A stretch of 64,000 nucleotides of DNA from Candidula unifasciata (taxonomy: Eukaryota > Mollusca > Gastropoda > Stylommatophora > Geomitridae). The DNA is taken from positions 223,426-287,425 of the forward strand of contig CAJHNH020008536.1 in the NCBI GenBank assembly GCA_905116865.2, given 5' to 3'. The notes beneath the pieces are model-generated. The model had not been told where the DNA came from. It did no database searches and was given only the letters and a program-made list of their open reading frames with translations. Of the stretch, positions 48,736 to 60,979 are shown one piece after another. Made by a program: the position numbers and the translations under genes. Within the stretch, counting starts at the first letter, position 1, and every line of letters starts with the position of its first letter.

Positions 48736-49009
48736 AGTAAGTCTGCCTCTTGGTGACTGCGCTCCTGTTTCTTTAGTCGTTTTCTGCTAACACCCATACA
48801 AGAATCAGGTTTGGATGAAAACGATTGTGACTGTAATTGAGAATGCAAGCTCTCAAACAGCTGTATGGGTGATTGTTTATGTGGGCCACTGCTCCATCGG
48901 CAGTTAAAAAGGGACATGGCTCTGCAGAATGACATAATCTGGTTACCAAGCACACGGTTCCTCCAGTTGAATGAATGCAGCTCGAAGCTCTCTGATTTAC
49001 ATCTATCTT

Positions 49010-49075
49010 GTCTTCTTCTTCTTCTTCTTCTTTTGTGTGTTCTTTTTCTTCTTCTTCTTTCTTTTGTGTTTTTCT

Positions 49076-49107
<32 letters not shown>

Positions 49108-49345
49108 TTCTTCTTCTTCTTCTTCTTCTTCTTCTTCTTCTTCTTCTTCTTCTTCTTCTTCTTCTTCTTCTTCTTCTTCTTCTTCTTCTTCTTTTGTGTG
49201 TTCTTTTTCTTCTTCTTCTTCTTTTTTGTGTTTTTCTTCTTCTTCTTCTTCTTCTTCTTCTTCTTCTTCTTCTTCTTCTTCTTCTTCTTCTTCTTCTTCT
49301 TCTTCTTCTTCTTCTTCTTCTTCTTCTTCTTCTTCTTCTCCTCCT
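49010..49345 (+). repeat. (TTC)n pyrimidine tract of over 300 bases
   Basis: An almost pure CTT/TTC run in two main blocks (49078-49192 and 49228-49340) is separated by repeated TTTTGTGTGTTCTTTTTC-type interruptions. Long poly-Ser, poly-Phe, poly-Leu and poly-Arg frames here are artefacts. Confidence 0.98.
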
Positions 49346-49939
49346 CCTCTTTCTTCCTCTCCCTCCTCTACACAATCTTCGTCTACTGTAGATGCTGCTG
49401 TTGCTCCTTCTGTTTATTCCTTAATCGCCTCTGGTTATTTTGATCTGCCTTATTGTCTGTCTACCTTCTGTTCGGGGGCTAAGATCCACTGTTGTTTTAC
49501 TATGGAACTATTGTCTTTTCCCACCTCGATTATGTCTGTTTCCTGTGCGTTGTTGCTCTTAGCTATCTAACACAAACCTTAATCCCACCTGTTTCAGTAT
49601 TTGCAAACTGTTTCCCCATTCCATTGTTGACGACATGGCCTGGTCTCTAGCTGGCCACCAAGCACACCTCCACTAGACTCTTCCAGTTGAGTGAGCGCCA
49701 CCTCCAGCTGGCTGATTTACATTTTCTGTTGTCGATGTTTACAGCTGGAAATATTTGATCTCCATGATTTGTTTTGTTGTGTGCACTCATGGGGGGAAAT
49801 AAGCTCGTATATGTCCATATTGGGAGATGGTACGTTGATAAGTTTCGTTATACTTGTCTCGTCTCGATTGACGTGACGTGCTGTGTTAGATTTATAGAAA
49901 TATTTTACACATTTTGAGGGGGAGGGGGGGGGGGGGCTT

Positions 49940-50228
49940 AAAGTAACAGCTGGAATACGGGAGGTTAAAGTAGCTACTGGAATACGGGAGGTTAAAGTAG
50001 CTACTGGAATACGGGAGGTTAAAGAAGCATCTGGAATAAGGGAGGTTAAAGTAGCTACTGGAATACGGGAGGTTAAGGTAGCTACTGGAATACGGGAGGT
50101 TAAAAAAGCATCTGGAATACGGGAGGTTAAAGTAGCTACTGGAATACGGGAGGTTAAGGTAGCTACTGGAATACGGGAGGTTAAAGTAGCTACTGGAATA
50201 CGGGAGGTTAAAGTAGCTACTGGAATAA
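49940..50228 (+). repeat. 27-bp minisatellite, about 11 copies
   Basis: The unit AAAGTAGCTACTGGAATACG then GGAGGTT, with a variant AAAGAAGCATCTGGAATA. It follows a poly-G run at 49918-49936 and ends against a family C SINE. Confidence 0.95.
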
Positions 50229-50231
50229 CTT

Positions 50232-50450
50232 GAAGTTAGTCGCTTATCCTATACAGAACATTGCAGAACCAACTCTAACATTTATGTGTATGGCTGTTGT
50301 GGTTTTTCTAGGAACATTTTGCGTTTAGTAGTTTGCCATTGTTTTCTCAATGGCCAGCTCTCGGAAACACTGTCGAAACCAGTGCAATGCAAGCTGTCCA
50401 CAGCTGGAGTCAACCCGGCATTACGAAGCGCGTTTGCAACGTATAACTAG
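50232..50450 (-). mobile_element. SINE family C copy within the minisatellite
   Basis: AGTTAGTCGCTTATCCTATA, TCTAGGAACATTTTGCGTTT and GGAAACACTGTCGAAACCAG. After it the minisatellite sequence (AAGTAGCTAATTGAATAAGG then GAGGTTA) resumes at 50451, so the SINE inserted into the array. Confidence 0.8.
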
Positions 50451-50484
50451 AAGTAGCTAATTGAATAAGGGAGGTTAAGGTAGC

Positions 50485-50680
50485 AACAGCCCCAGGCTGT
50501 TGTGTGGTTTTTCTAGGCAAATTTACGTCCAGTAGTTTACCATTGCTTACTGGACGGTCGGCTTTCTTGATACCACTGTCGAAACCATTGCAAGGCGCAT
50601 GGCCCGCAGCTGGGATCGAACTGGGCATGCCGGCATTACGGAGCGTTTGCAACGAGTTAGCCACAGAGCCGACAGCAACT
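50485..50680 (-). mobile_element. SINE family C copy
   Basis: GTGTGGTTTTTCTAGGCAAA, AGTTTACCATTGCTTACTGG, GATACCACTGTCGAAACCAT and a tRNA-like head with GGGATCGAACTGGGCATGCC and CACAGAGCCGACAG. Confidence 0.85.
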
Positions 50681-52010
50681 AGACAAGGGGAAGTTAAATT
50701 AACTAGTGGAAAAAGAGAGGTTTAAATAACTACTGAAATAAGAGAGGTAAAAGCAACTACTAGAGAAAAAAGGTAGTTGGGGCGGGGGGGTGTAATGTAA
50801 GAACTATAATAGAGGAGATTACGATACAATCTTGCCTAGACTGCGGGAAGTGAGTGTCAAACAACAGCTCCTCCCACCTGGATCTCTCCAGTGTTCTCAG
50901 TGTCACCTAACATCCCACGAGTTTCCCCCGAGTGCCGATACACTTGTCAATTGCCTGATCATAAATTCAGTGCAAACAAGTTGGGGCAGACTCTTAACAG
51001 GCCACACAACTATTGGTACAAATCACTCGCCTAGCGGGGGGTTTTGTCAATGCTTATGCTCAATTACCATGTTTGTCTGGTTGGACAGTCAGTTGACCGA
51101 ACTTCCAGCGGACATACGAGTCAAAGTAACGGTTTCTTTACTCGCCGGTGGCGCATCGGGTTGCCATATTGGCATTTCTGATGCCAGATTCCATTAATTT
51201 GGCATATTCTGGGTAATGGTTTGGCATAGAATAAAGTTTTTCATCTGGCAACCCTGGGCGCGGGTACTGGTCGGCACAATGGACCGAGCCATATGAGGAC
51301 TACAAGAGATAACAGGAAAACCCGATATGACCGAATCACCCACCAAGTGCCGATTGGTCTGTATAGGTCTGGCCCAACACGCTGGAAGGCGTGGAAATGG
51401 TCTTTTCTGCAGAAAACAGGAAGTTTTGACGGGGGCATTTTGTTGTTGAGTTTAGTTGGTGCTTTGGTTGTTAAGTCCTAGTAACCCCTTGCTTGATGTG
51501 TCCTATTAGGAAAGTCCTAGTAACCCCTTGCTTGATGTGTCCTATTAGGACTTTTTTTATGCGGGCTTGGTGGCTTATTCCGCTTGATATTCCTTGAATT
51601 AATTTTCACGACCTCACGTGAACGCTTCAGTATAGTTGATGGTAAATCTGAAACAGGCGGTCTTTTGATGTTCTGTGTGTTCTGTTGTTAGTTCAGCCCC
51701 ACTGGAGTATTATCTCGTGCGGTAGTAATGTCCTGGAGTTGTCTGACTTGTTTACGAGTAGTATCTGTATCATTGTAAACAATGGGAGTTTGTAGACTCC
51801 TTTGGCAGATTGATGGGCTATCGGTTATGGTGTTTTGTGGTCATAGTTCGCCTAGGGGTTGGCACCAACACTATCTGGAATAGCTTCTGCAGATGGTGTA
51901 TGCGGTGCCAAGGGTAGAAGAGGAGCGCAGTAAAGACATTTTGGTAAAGGGAGACGTATGATTCATATTGTGCTAAATGAATAAGACACGGTGCTATAAA
52001 CTTTCTCAGC
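50681..52010. other. No gene recognised
   Basis: Contains a SINE tail of the A/B type at 51295-51400 (CACCAAGTGCCGATTGGTCT, GGAAGGCGTGGAAATGG) and a tandem duplication of about 42 bases at 51472-51553 (AAGTCCTAGTAACCCCTTGC). Confidence 0.6.
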
Positions 52011-52569
52011 ACCAGCGCTTCTCAAACTGTTTCCGGTTGTCACACATTTCCTCCGGGTTCACATCTCTGTACTTCCCACTCTCTTCCTCCCTATCTCCCT
52101 GTGTGTGTGTGTATGTGTGTGCCTTTGTTTCTTGGATTTAACTCATTAGCATGTGTACTGCTGGATTTGATAGAATTCATATGCTTGAAATCCCTTGTTT
52201 AAAAACACCGGAAGTTGACAGATGCAAATATCTTAGTAGCTGGTTGGTTAACGAGCTCAATTTAGGCTAGATTGATAAACTTTTTTTTTTCAATTTACTG
52301 TTTCAAATGCTGTAAGGTTTGACACCCTTTGAGTCAGGAAACCACTATTCTGTTGCGAATCCAACAAAGTCTAGTTAGTGATGTTGCAGTAAAGATTGAC
52401 AAGCTTATTGAGATAAGTTCGGTGTCGATTGACGGACTCATCAGTCTCGCATATAGGGATACAGTCCGCCCACTTGGGTCGTTTAGGGTCGACTGCTGTA
52501 AGTTAATGTATAGAAACTGCTTGTCATCTTTCGAGGCTGCGGTGTCCCATGTTATGTGCACTTATAGAA

Positions 52570-52612
52570 GACACACAGAGAGAGAGAGAGAGAGAGGGGG
52601 GGGGGGGAACTG
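52570..52612 (+). repeat. (GA)n(G)n microsatellite
   Basis: A CAGAGAGAGAGAGAGAGAG run leads into a run of ten or more G. Confidence 0.95.
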
Positions 52613-53930
52613 ATGGTTAATAAAAGTAGATACATAAGTTTAGTCACGACGATTTCAAACATTTGATTAGTTTCAACTGCTATGAAATGGTCATCCGACT
52701 GACCAGCTGGGTCACTTCCGGTGACCAAACAGAGTGGCGTAATTACTTTCCTGTGTCGGAAGACTAAATCCTGAACACCACTTTGGTGTCTGTGCATGAG
52801 ATAAACATTGATCCACACGCACTGCTGGTCTTATCAGTACATCTGGCCTAGCAGCTCTTCGGGGAAAGGATGTTTCCTGCTGCATACGTGACCACATACC
52901 TCTCATTAGCCAAACACAATGGCGTGTTACTTGTCGGCTAAGACAGATGCAAATACTAATTTAAATAGCATTTTATTTATTTTATACTGTGTTTTTTAGC
53001 TAGATTTTTCTAAAGTGCCAATTGGACATTGCTGCTTAGAGGCTAGACAATTTGTTCATTACAAAAATTCATGTTCTTCTTCTTTTCTGTACTTCTAAAA
53101 TGCGTCGTAGCGTCGGGCAGGAAGACACCTCTGGTACGGGGTTTTCCGATCGCTTTGTATGTATCACTTTTCAGCGTCTCCCATATTTCTGCAATCTATA
53201 TTCTGCGTGGTCGACCCGTGGATCTGTTACGGCTGTTTCTGTATTACATTGCTCCCTGTGGTGCCCTGTCTGTTGGGCTATCTTGTTACTGGCTAAAGAA
53301 TTTGATCTGTTGTCTGCCGATAAAGTTCAGAATTGGTTCTGTGCCGACTCTTTTCCTGACATCATCGCTCCTGAGTCTATATCTTTTCTTGTTACACCTA
53401 GCATGATACGTAAACATGTCGTTTCTGCCGTTGACCCATATTTTACGGCGCGATAAGCAACGCGCTTACCTACAATCTTTTGTGGGCATTTCATAAACGG
53501 TTGACAGCACCACTTCTGTTAACAGTTGTAAACACGGAGTGCTACTCGAACGGAGAAATGGAAAACATATTGGCACCATAAATTGATTTATACTGGGGAA
53601 GCGGGTTTCGCATTACTTGTCAGCTGTTGCTCAAGGAGGGGGCTTCAACAGTGCTATCTGACACGTTGTTCATATATTTCTTACCAACACCACCGCCTCT
53701 TCTTCTTCGTCCTCATCACCATCATCTGCTTCTTCTTCGTATGCTTTGTCTGCTGTTGACACTTCTTCTGTTTTCCTTCGTCTTCTCTGGTTATTCTGTT
53801 CCACTTTACTGTCGTCTAACTTCTGTTCGGGGGACTGGGGTTTACTCTTGTTATATTGTAAAAAAAAAAAATTGCATATCTTACAGAGACCACATTAGAA
53901 ACGAAGAGGTTCGCCTTATAATTATGTATA
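52613..53930. other. No gene recognised; two overlapping unassigned ORFs
   Basis: Plus-strand frames at 53052-53456 (134 codons) and 53071-53406 (111 codons) overlap. The second has hydrophobic runs. Neither resembles a family I know. A possible acceptor (ATCACTTTTCAG) lies at about 53174, but there is no matching evidence for an exon. 53690-53840 resembles 49340-49500 (CTTCTGTTCGGGG), a minor dispersed repeat. Confidence 0.35.
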
Positions 53931-53934
53931 AAGC

Positions 53935-54310
53935 ACATTAGCAACTATGAACCTGTTAAACTACAGTGAAAAGACGAAAAATGCAATAGTACGGACAAGT
54001 AAAAAGATCTAGCGGCCTTTCAAAACAATACTTCAGGGCTCAACAGAGGGAAAAGGGAGAAGCGGCAGACTAAGAAAGACCTGGTTACAAAACTCGACTG
54101 GACAAGCCTCAGGCATGCAACCATGAAGTCCATCGCAACTGACCGACAAAGATGGAGAGAGCTGATCAGACAGTCAACAGAAACTTGGACAAGCCTCAGG
54201 CGTGCAGTCATGATATACATCGCAACTAACTGCCAAAACTTGAGAGAGCTGATCAGTCAGTCAACAGAAACTGGTGACCCAAGGAAACGCAGTGTTACGT
54301 GATGAAAAAA
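53935..54310 (+). mobile_element. Non-LTR RT C-terminal fragment (group R3) with internal duplication
   Basis: Carries LRKTWLQNSTGQASGMQP in one frame. A segment of about 90 bases from GACAAGCCTCAGGCATGCA recurs from 54188 (GACAAGCCTCAGGCGTGCA), so the tail is partly duplicated. It ends GCAGTGTTACGTGATGAA, like the copy at 45180. Confidence 0.75.
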
Positions 54311-54431
54311 CACATAGTTCTTTACAACAGAAATTCACCATATCCGCGATCGCCTTAAGCGGTCTGCTCTGTATAATAAACTAATAGACATAAACTGATA
54401 GGCACTTATAGAAATAAGTTCACTCCTTGTC

Positions 54432-54461
54432 TGTTTTTTTTTTTTTTTTTTTTTTTTTTTT
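54432..54461 (+). repeat. Poly-T tract
   Basis: About 30 consecutive T bases at 54432-54461. Confidence 0.95.
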
Positions 54462-54469
54462 GAATTATT

Positions 54470-55452
54470 ATTATATACTGTTTTTACAACCTCAGTGGTT
54501 CCCTTTTGCATATTTCTGGTACTAAAATTGATTTAATAAGGGCTGCTTTTGTAAAACTGCAGCCTGCAACTGTGGTAAATATTTTAACGCTTGGTATTTA
54601 TTAGAACTGAAATGCCGGCCGTTTGGCTTAAGATTTTCTGATAAATTGACTGATTTTTTTTTTTACCCCGGTGACACCAAGTGGCACCATGTTAATGAGG
54701 ATTACCCGTGGAGAGGTCCCAGAAACCCCGTTCAACCGTCATGTTATAATAGAGTCCCCGTCAACAACTTGGTTGGCGCTCCAAAATAACGAAAACAATG
54801 TCCCACATGGAGATGGGGATTAGGTCACTAATAAACTATTGTGTTGCCTGCCTTCCTTCACATTTGCCGTATTTCGATATTTTGATATTGAAATTTTGAT
54901 GTTAAAAAAAAATGGGCCAAACGTAAAAAAATAAGACACACTGTGCGCTATTTGGGGCACCCAGGAAGAACCAGTCACGCCACTCGTTGCTTACGACGGA
55001 GAGAGCAAAACAAAACAAATAACCTATGGTAATAATAAAATGTAAACTTCTAACAAAAACAGTTGAGAAAAACATAGTTCTATTGCGGCGTCGAAGGACA
55101 TACATAAAGAAGCCAGTAGATCAGGACGAACTTTTACACACTCGTGAAGTCAGCGTGAAAGCCCAAGGCGGTAGCGTTTGTAAAGGTATTATGATAATGG
55201 CCGATATAGATATTATTGCTGAATATTTAATATTTCTAGAGCCTGGTATGTGGATGTGTTTGTGTTGATATTGATCCGCGGTTGTTTGTCCCTTCCGCCC
55301 GTCCTCCCATTGCCACGTGGCGGTATTTGTATGTGTTTACGTGTTTTGTTCTGGATCTCAGGATGTTGAGGAACGAGTAGGTCCCTGGTGGGTCTTGGAG
55401 CGGCGGGCACTCGGCTTTGTGACCTCAGGCTTTTGTGTGAACGATGTGGTGG

Positions 55453-55528
<76 letters not shown>

Positions 55529-56380
55529 GGAGATAGATGTTGGTGTACTGCTGAGATGAAGTGGAGATGTTGGTATATTGGCGAGTTGGATTGGAGATGT
55601 TGCTACAGTAACGTGTTGTATTGGAGATTCCATAGTGACGTTTGAATCAGCAATGTCACAGTACGTTTTGCCCGGGATAAAATGTTACAGTGCATGCCGT
55701 TTAAAAAAAAAGGGGGGGGGGGGTGCGTAATAAATATTACAGTACATGTTGGATTTGAATGAGGATTGTTACTGGGCGTTTCGAATGAGGAATGCCTTTG
55801 ATGTCTCACACTGGGTGCTCCTGTTAGATAGTTCATATCCCAATTGGGCGACAGTTACACTCACATTTTTACACATATGTATGCGTATTTTCAAATAACT
55901 GACCACGTCTGCAAAGCACGATGACGGGAACCGGATTTAATCCTAAGCCCACATTCTGCTGACCAAAGGTCACTCGGCAGCTGATGTAGTCGGTACCATT
56001 TTGATCGCTTTATTCATGGAACAGTTAGTGGGCCGCTCTAGGATCAGGTTTAAACTCGGGAGCAACAGGTAAGAGAATGCTAGACAGTTCTCGAACGCTT
56101 GAAAGCCCAGCTCACTCATTCCTTTCCACATTTGGCGAGTCTTTATTGCCCTATGATTCCATTGCCAAACTTTAGGGTGATATATGGTAAGGTCCCAGTC
56201 ACTTCCACGATGGCCAGCCGTGTTCACTATTGTATCCTGAACACGCCCCATGTGTGCCATGCACTCTGCTGTTTTGCTTTACAAGCCGTTGATCTTTATA
56301 GATTCCTCCTCCTTGTTCACCGTCCCAGTCTTCGTGTTCTATGGGTGGACTCGGAGAGCTATTAGAACAAGTAACAAGTT
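54470..56380. other. No gene recognised
   Basis: Contains a (GT)n(GA)n microsatellite at 55457-55530 and a poly-G run near 55712. The minus-strand 96-codon frame at 55970-56260 has no family resemblance. Confidence 0.55.
55457..55530 (+). repeat. (GT)n(GA)n microsatellite
   Basis: A GTGTGTGTGTGTGTGTG run switches to GAGAGAGAGAGAGAGAG. Confidence 0.97.
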
Positions 56381-56399
56381 TTTCCCTGTCTGACACGTA

Positions 56400-56945
56400 G
56401 TAACAGATGATAGAAAAAGCGAAACAGAAATCAAAAAGACAATAGGAATGGGTAAAACTGTCTGCAATAAGATGCAATAAGTTGCTGACAGCTAGAGAGA
56501 TGAACAAAACACTAACAATAAGAATTGTCAAATGTTATGTAGACTCAGTTCTGCTATATGGTGATGAAACTTGGACAATGAACAAGCAATTAGAAAATCG
56601 AATTGAGTCTCTGGAGATGTGGATAAACAGAAGAATATGTCGAATTTCATGGAAACAAAAGCAGAGCAATACAACGGTTTTGGAAGGGTTACAAATGACA
56701 AGAGAATTACTGACATTAAAAAAAACAAAGAGAGAGAGGCAATTGAAATATTTTGCTACATTAAAAAACCATACTGGAGGGAAAGGTGGAAGGCAAGAGA
56801 GCAAGAGGTAGACACCGATATAAGTGGGAGGACAACATCAAGAGATGGACGGCAGCAGTCTGATAAAGGGTACAACCAGGACAAACGACAGAGCGTTTTG
56901 AGATCTATTGCAGCCAATCTTCACTATGGAGACGGCACCTGATGG
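56400..56945 (+). mobile_element. Non-LTR RT C-terminal fragment (group R4), best-preserved copy
   Basis: The frame at 56482-56811 carries MNKTLTIRIVKCYVDSVLLY then GDETWTMNKQLENRIESLEM and WINRRICRISWKQKQSNTTV. This is the thumb-like region after the RT of RTE/L2-type elements. It ends with GGAGACGGCACCTG at about 56941. Confidence 0.85.
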
Positions 56946-56949
56946 AATA

Positions 56950-58080
56950 AAATTGCCCTACATATTTGGCTGCCTGTCTCTCCACCGTTTACAAATCTGA
57001 ATTACGTTATTCCGCCTTCGAAATCGCTAAAGCACTCAAATTTCACATACCTATTGTTGTTTTTTTTTTTTCATGTTAGGCTCTGTAGCATGTCTGTGTG
57101 TTTCTTCTGCTTGCGTTTTTGAGGCTGAAAGAATACATATGTGATGAAGTCATATATACCAGGTATGTTAAACTGGCGGCCCTTTGCAAGCACACCGTAT
57201 AAAGGAATTATCCTGCAGTAATGATTAAATGACCTTAGATTTTCGTGTGCAGGGCCGAGCCATACTTCAGTACGTAGACTCGGCCGCATCAGGCAGCACC
57301 ATAGGGGGATTGAGCGGTATAGGCAGTGATAGCAGACTTGTTTGACATTTGTATCTGACAGCGCGAAGCTATTAGGGGCGGCATAAAGACTTGCTTCATG
57401 TTGAGACAATCTACCGTGCGGACGGACGGGACTGGTCGTTTGTGGTCCTCCTGGCAATGTTTGATGGCTATATCCCTCAGGGAAGCCTCGGTTCGACATG
57501 CCTGGTATATACAACTTTATTAGGCTTGGCCTGGAACCACCTTCTCCAGAGTCGGCCATGGCCGGGCTTGTTGGCTAGGTCAGTTGGAAACAAGGATCCA
57601 ACCCGGTTTCCATCAGGTTGGTAAGTGAGCGCGTAATTGTATTATACACTGATCTGTGGGCGGCCTATTAAAATGAAATATCTACCGTATTCTGTCTTCT
57701 AGCAAGCTGCCGGTAGGGACGGATGTTGGCAGGAACACAAAGGGCGGGGAGCGTGGTCGCGTATGCCCAATCACCGCGCCGCTTCAAGTGGGGTGTAGTG
57801 TTCCTTGTTAAATTACAGTACATCTCTACGTTTCAGGAAAAGGGCGGTCGGCGATTTTTTAAAACACATAGTTCGACATGTCCACACGCACGCGCACACA
57901 CACATACATACACACACAAATCTAGTTATATGTCTTCTACTACCGCTCACTTCCTGCACGAATCTCCTCCTCCCCCCCCCCCCCCCATGCACTCCCTCCA
58001 TTCCTCACATTTATCATTTCAATAAAATATGCATTGATTGATGTATATTGGATCAAGGGGTAGTGTTGCGATGGTCAGAT
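56950..58080. other. No gene recognised
   Basis: A 162-codon minus-strand frame at 57071-57559 starts MADSGEGGSRPSLIKLY and is the longest non-repeat frame in this part, but it has no visible domain. CA and C runs at 57890-57990. Confidence 0.4.
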
Positions 58081-58089
58081 ATTACTGAA

Positions 58090-59412
58090 GACTATCAGCT
58101 ATATAGCATAGCGCCTGTTTCTTCATCCTTTGGGTTTTAGCCCGAATAGTGGACCTAATATTAACTATTCGATATTCGGCCCGAATAGTTGCGGTCGGGT
58201 CGAATACGAATAGTGGTTATCTTACATTCGTTTTTGGACTGGTGGAAAATAAACATATCAAGATTTCCCACCTTGGTTCACACTGTCAAGCTTTATCTTT
58301 GTGCATCACCTACGAGCGTATCAAGTGAACGTCTGTTTAGTACAGCTGGAAAATACCTTCAGTGAGACAAGAAGCTGCCTTAATGCTGACAACATGGAAC
58401 GATTTTGTTGTTGTTGGAAAGCTAATGCCGCTTTCATGGATCAACTAAGCTGTCAGTGACAATTTACAAGTTTAGTTACTGGTTATAAAACTAAGAAAAC
58501 TTTCATTCCAAGGTATTAGTTACCACAGACTGATTGACTGAAGGATGCAAAACATGAAACGTTTTTAAATGTTTACTATTCTGTACCACATTTTGTGAAG
58601 TAAAATTTCAGCGTACATTTGACATTATGGATTTTTTTTTTTTTTTAGATCTATTTTATACACGAAAGTGGAGGAATGGGCCTCACTTTGAATAGTGGGA
58701 AGACAGAGGTAATGGTGGTATCAAAGAAAATAATTATTCCTATGTGTGAAATAAAAGTCTTATAAAAGTTTTATTTTGGGACAAGTACGGAAATTTAAGA
58801 ATTTGGGCACATTGATAAATAACATCAGATGGAAGATGCATTACTGAAATAAGATACAGAATAGGACAGGCGAAACTGCATTTTATCAAATGAAGAACAT
58901 CTAATGCAATATATCTTTGTCATTGAAGGTTAGAAAAATAATTCTTGCTTGCTACATACATCCAGTTTTAACATATGGCTGTGAATCCTGGACAATCGGT
59001 AGACAGGCCAAACAATTTCTTGAGGCCTCAGAGATGTGGTTTTACAGAACAATGCTTAAAATACCTTGGTGAGCCAAGGAAAAAAAAAGCAACCAAGAGG
59101 TTTTGATAGAGGCGGGAGCTTGAAGACAACTACTCACAGACATCAGAAGGAGACAGTCTTCATTTTTCGGCCATGTTATAAGATGAGGGGCAATGGAACA
59201 TGTGGTGACCACTGGAAAGATATGTGGAAGGACGGATATAGGAAGACAACAAGAAAAGATTCTTGACAGTCTTGTGGCATGGCATGGAGGTGTGTCAGCA
59301 CACGAACTAATACAGTCTGCAAAGCACCTGATAATGATGATTCACTATTCGGCCGAATAGTTGGTCCAGCTATTCGTATTCGGCCGAATAGTGAAAATCA
59401 GTATTTGGTACA
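58090..59412 (+). mobile_element. Degenerate hAT-like transposon with CGAATAGT-rich ends
   Basis: The left end (58130-58235) and right end (59340-59412) are built from inverted and direct CGAATAGT/ACTATTCG motifs, and the right terminus is GGTACAGCCCTAAT. At about 58300-58350 the plus strand encodes ASPTSVSSERLFSTAGKY, the hallmark of the hAT C-terminal dimerisation domain, then frameshifts into NADNMERFCCCWKANA. The left boundary is not exact. Confidence 0.75.
58860..59340 (+). mobile_element. Non-LTR RT remnant (group R5) inside the hAT-like element
   Basis: Shifted frames approximate LTYGCESWTIGRQAKQFLEA, EMWFYRTMLKIPW and RRRQSSFFGHVIR. It is the same group as 41270-41935. Confidence 0.75.
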
Positions 59413-59419
59413 GCCCTAA

Positions 59420-59896
59420 TCTGAATCATTCATGTACACATTGTTATGTCGTAGTAGAGGCCGAGGCCATTTTCCAACTATCTGTAAATCATAATATCAT
59501 GATATGTTATGAGACGTTAAGGGGCTGTAGAGCGGTCTGTGCAGCAGCCTATTTCAGCCGAGTCATTAGACGGCCTAGGGCAACGTATTGTGGCAAGTTT
59601 ATTTCGGCATGGGAGTTCTGTTTAGCCTTCGCCGGCTTTACATTGTGAATGGAGTAGTAACGAAAATAACTGTATGTTAAGGGGTCGCCAAAGCATGAAG
59701 AACTGTATGAAAGGGTCGCGGTGCTAGAAAGGGTGAGAGCCACTGGAATAGACGTATATATACATATAAATACTTGGCACCACACAATGGTTACAGTGCA
59801 ACCTGTAGTCCAGCGTCAGTTAGTGTGCAATGGGCGTTCTAATTCCTTGACTCCTTAACTTTTCCCATCTTGTTCATTTCTCTGCGCCTCTTTCAA

Positions 59897-59972
<76 letters not shown>

Positions 59973-60660
59973 CCTCCTTCTGCATCAGTTTACACTTGTC
60001 TCTTTTTTCTACTCCTTCCATATTTAAGTTTTCTCATTTATTTCCTTTCCTTTCCAGCCTCTGTGACTTTTTTCATCAGTTCCTTTCATGTCCGTTACTC
60101 ATCCTTTTTCTTTTATCACCCTTATGACTCTCTCTCTCTGTCTGTCTCAGTCTCTCTATCGCTTCCACTTCCCATTCTTCACACATTATTTGACCATCTC
60201 TGTCTTGATCTCTCCCTAGCTCTATAGGTGTGTGTTTTCTCTCTCGCTTTTCCTCTCTCCCTCCCATCGGACTTGTCCCTGTAACAGTAATTCAAACAGG
60301 AAGAGGGTGGTCGTGTGCTGGCGCCAGTGATTGGACAACTCGTTTTTCTAGGCAGATTGGCCAGGTCAAGACGGGTCGACCCGGTCTGAATATTAATTTG
60401 GCGGCAGCCTATTGTTGATAGAGTCAACTCTTCGCCACATCTCTATGCACGTGAAACATGTTGAAATGCAGCGTATCGCCTGTTGTAAATATTCGTGGAT
60501 GGTGGCGTGTGATACTGTGATGTCACGGGGTTCAGCTTTGGCCTATATTTGGCTATAGTTACCACAGTGTCTTGCGTTGAAAACGGGACATTCCCAGCAA
60601 GTCAGTCTAACCCCCAAAATATTCTAGAAATTATTGTTGTTACTTTGACTATTATTATTT
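59420..60660. other. No gene recognised
   Basis: Contains a (CT)n microsatellite at 59900-59970 followed by pyrimidine-rich DNA to about 60260. 59690-59745 resembles the end of a hAT-type MITE (GGTGAGAGCCACTGGAATA). Confidence 0.6.
59900..59970 (+). repeat. (CT)n microsatellite
   Basis: About 35 CT units. Confidence 0.98.
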
Positions 60661-60676
60661 TTTTGTTAAGGCTATC

Positions 60677-60952
60677 CTTCGAATAAGGGGCACTAAAGGT
60701 GGCGGCCGCAACATATCCTTTCGAGCCGCAGTCAGATGTTAATTGCGCACTTCCGGCTACTTAATTTGCGGTTTTCCGCCAAAAACGGCTACCGCCAACG
60801 TGGCCCCCACGAGGCTCACGCCGCGTAGATTGGGGCTGAACTAGATGGCTAGGACTCGCGAGCAGCAGCTTCCGCATCTCCTGCAGCTTTGCTCGTGAGT
60901 CCTAGCCATCTAGTTTAGCCCCAATCCACGCCGCGTTATTCGAAGGATAGCC
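60677..60952. mobile_element. hAT-type MITE with internal hairpin and 8-base target duplication
   Basis: The ends GGCTATCCTTCGAATAA and TTATTCGAAGGATAGCC are perfect inverted repeats flanked by TTTGTTAA on both sides. Inside, AACTAGATGGCTAGGACTCG and its reverse complement CGTGAGTCCTAGCCATCTAG (one mismatch) form a long-stem hairpin around 60838-60920. Related to 31083-31325 and 23926-24095. Confidence 0.9.
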
Positions 60953-60979
60953 TTTGTTAATATTATGAAGTATCTAAGC

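Noticed and set aside
48773..49570. Poly-Arg, poly-Ser, poly-Phe and poly-Leu ORFs
   Set aside because: Translation of the TTC/GAA tract in different frames.
53052..53456. Possible further exon of the unknown plus-strand gene
   Set aside because: Two frames are open at once, and there is no supporting similarity or frame link to exon 3.
57071..57559. 162-codon minus-strand ORF as a possible gene
   Set aside because: No recognisable domain, no splice or promoter context, and a plus-strand ORF overlaps it. Left as unassigned.
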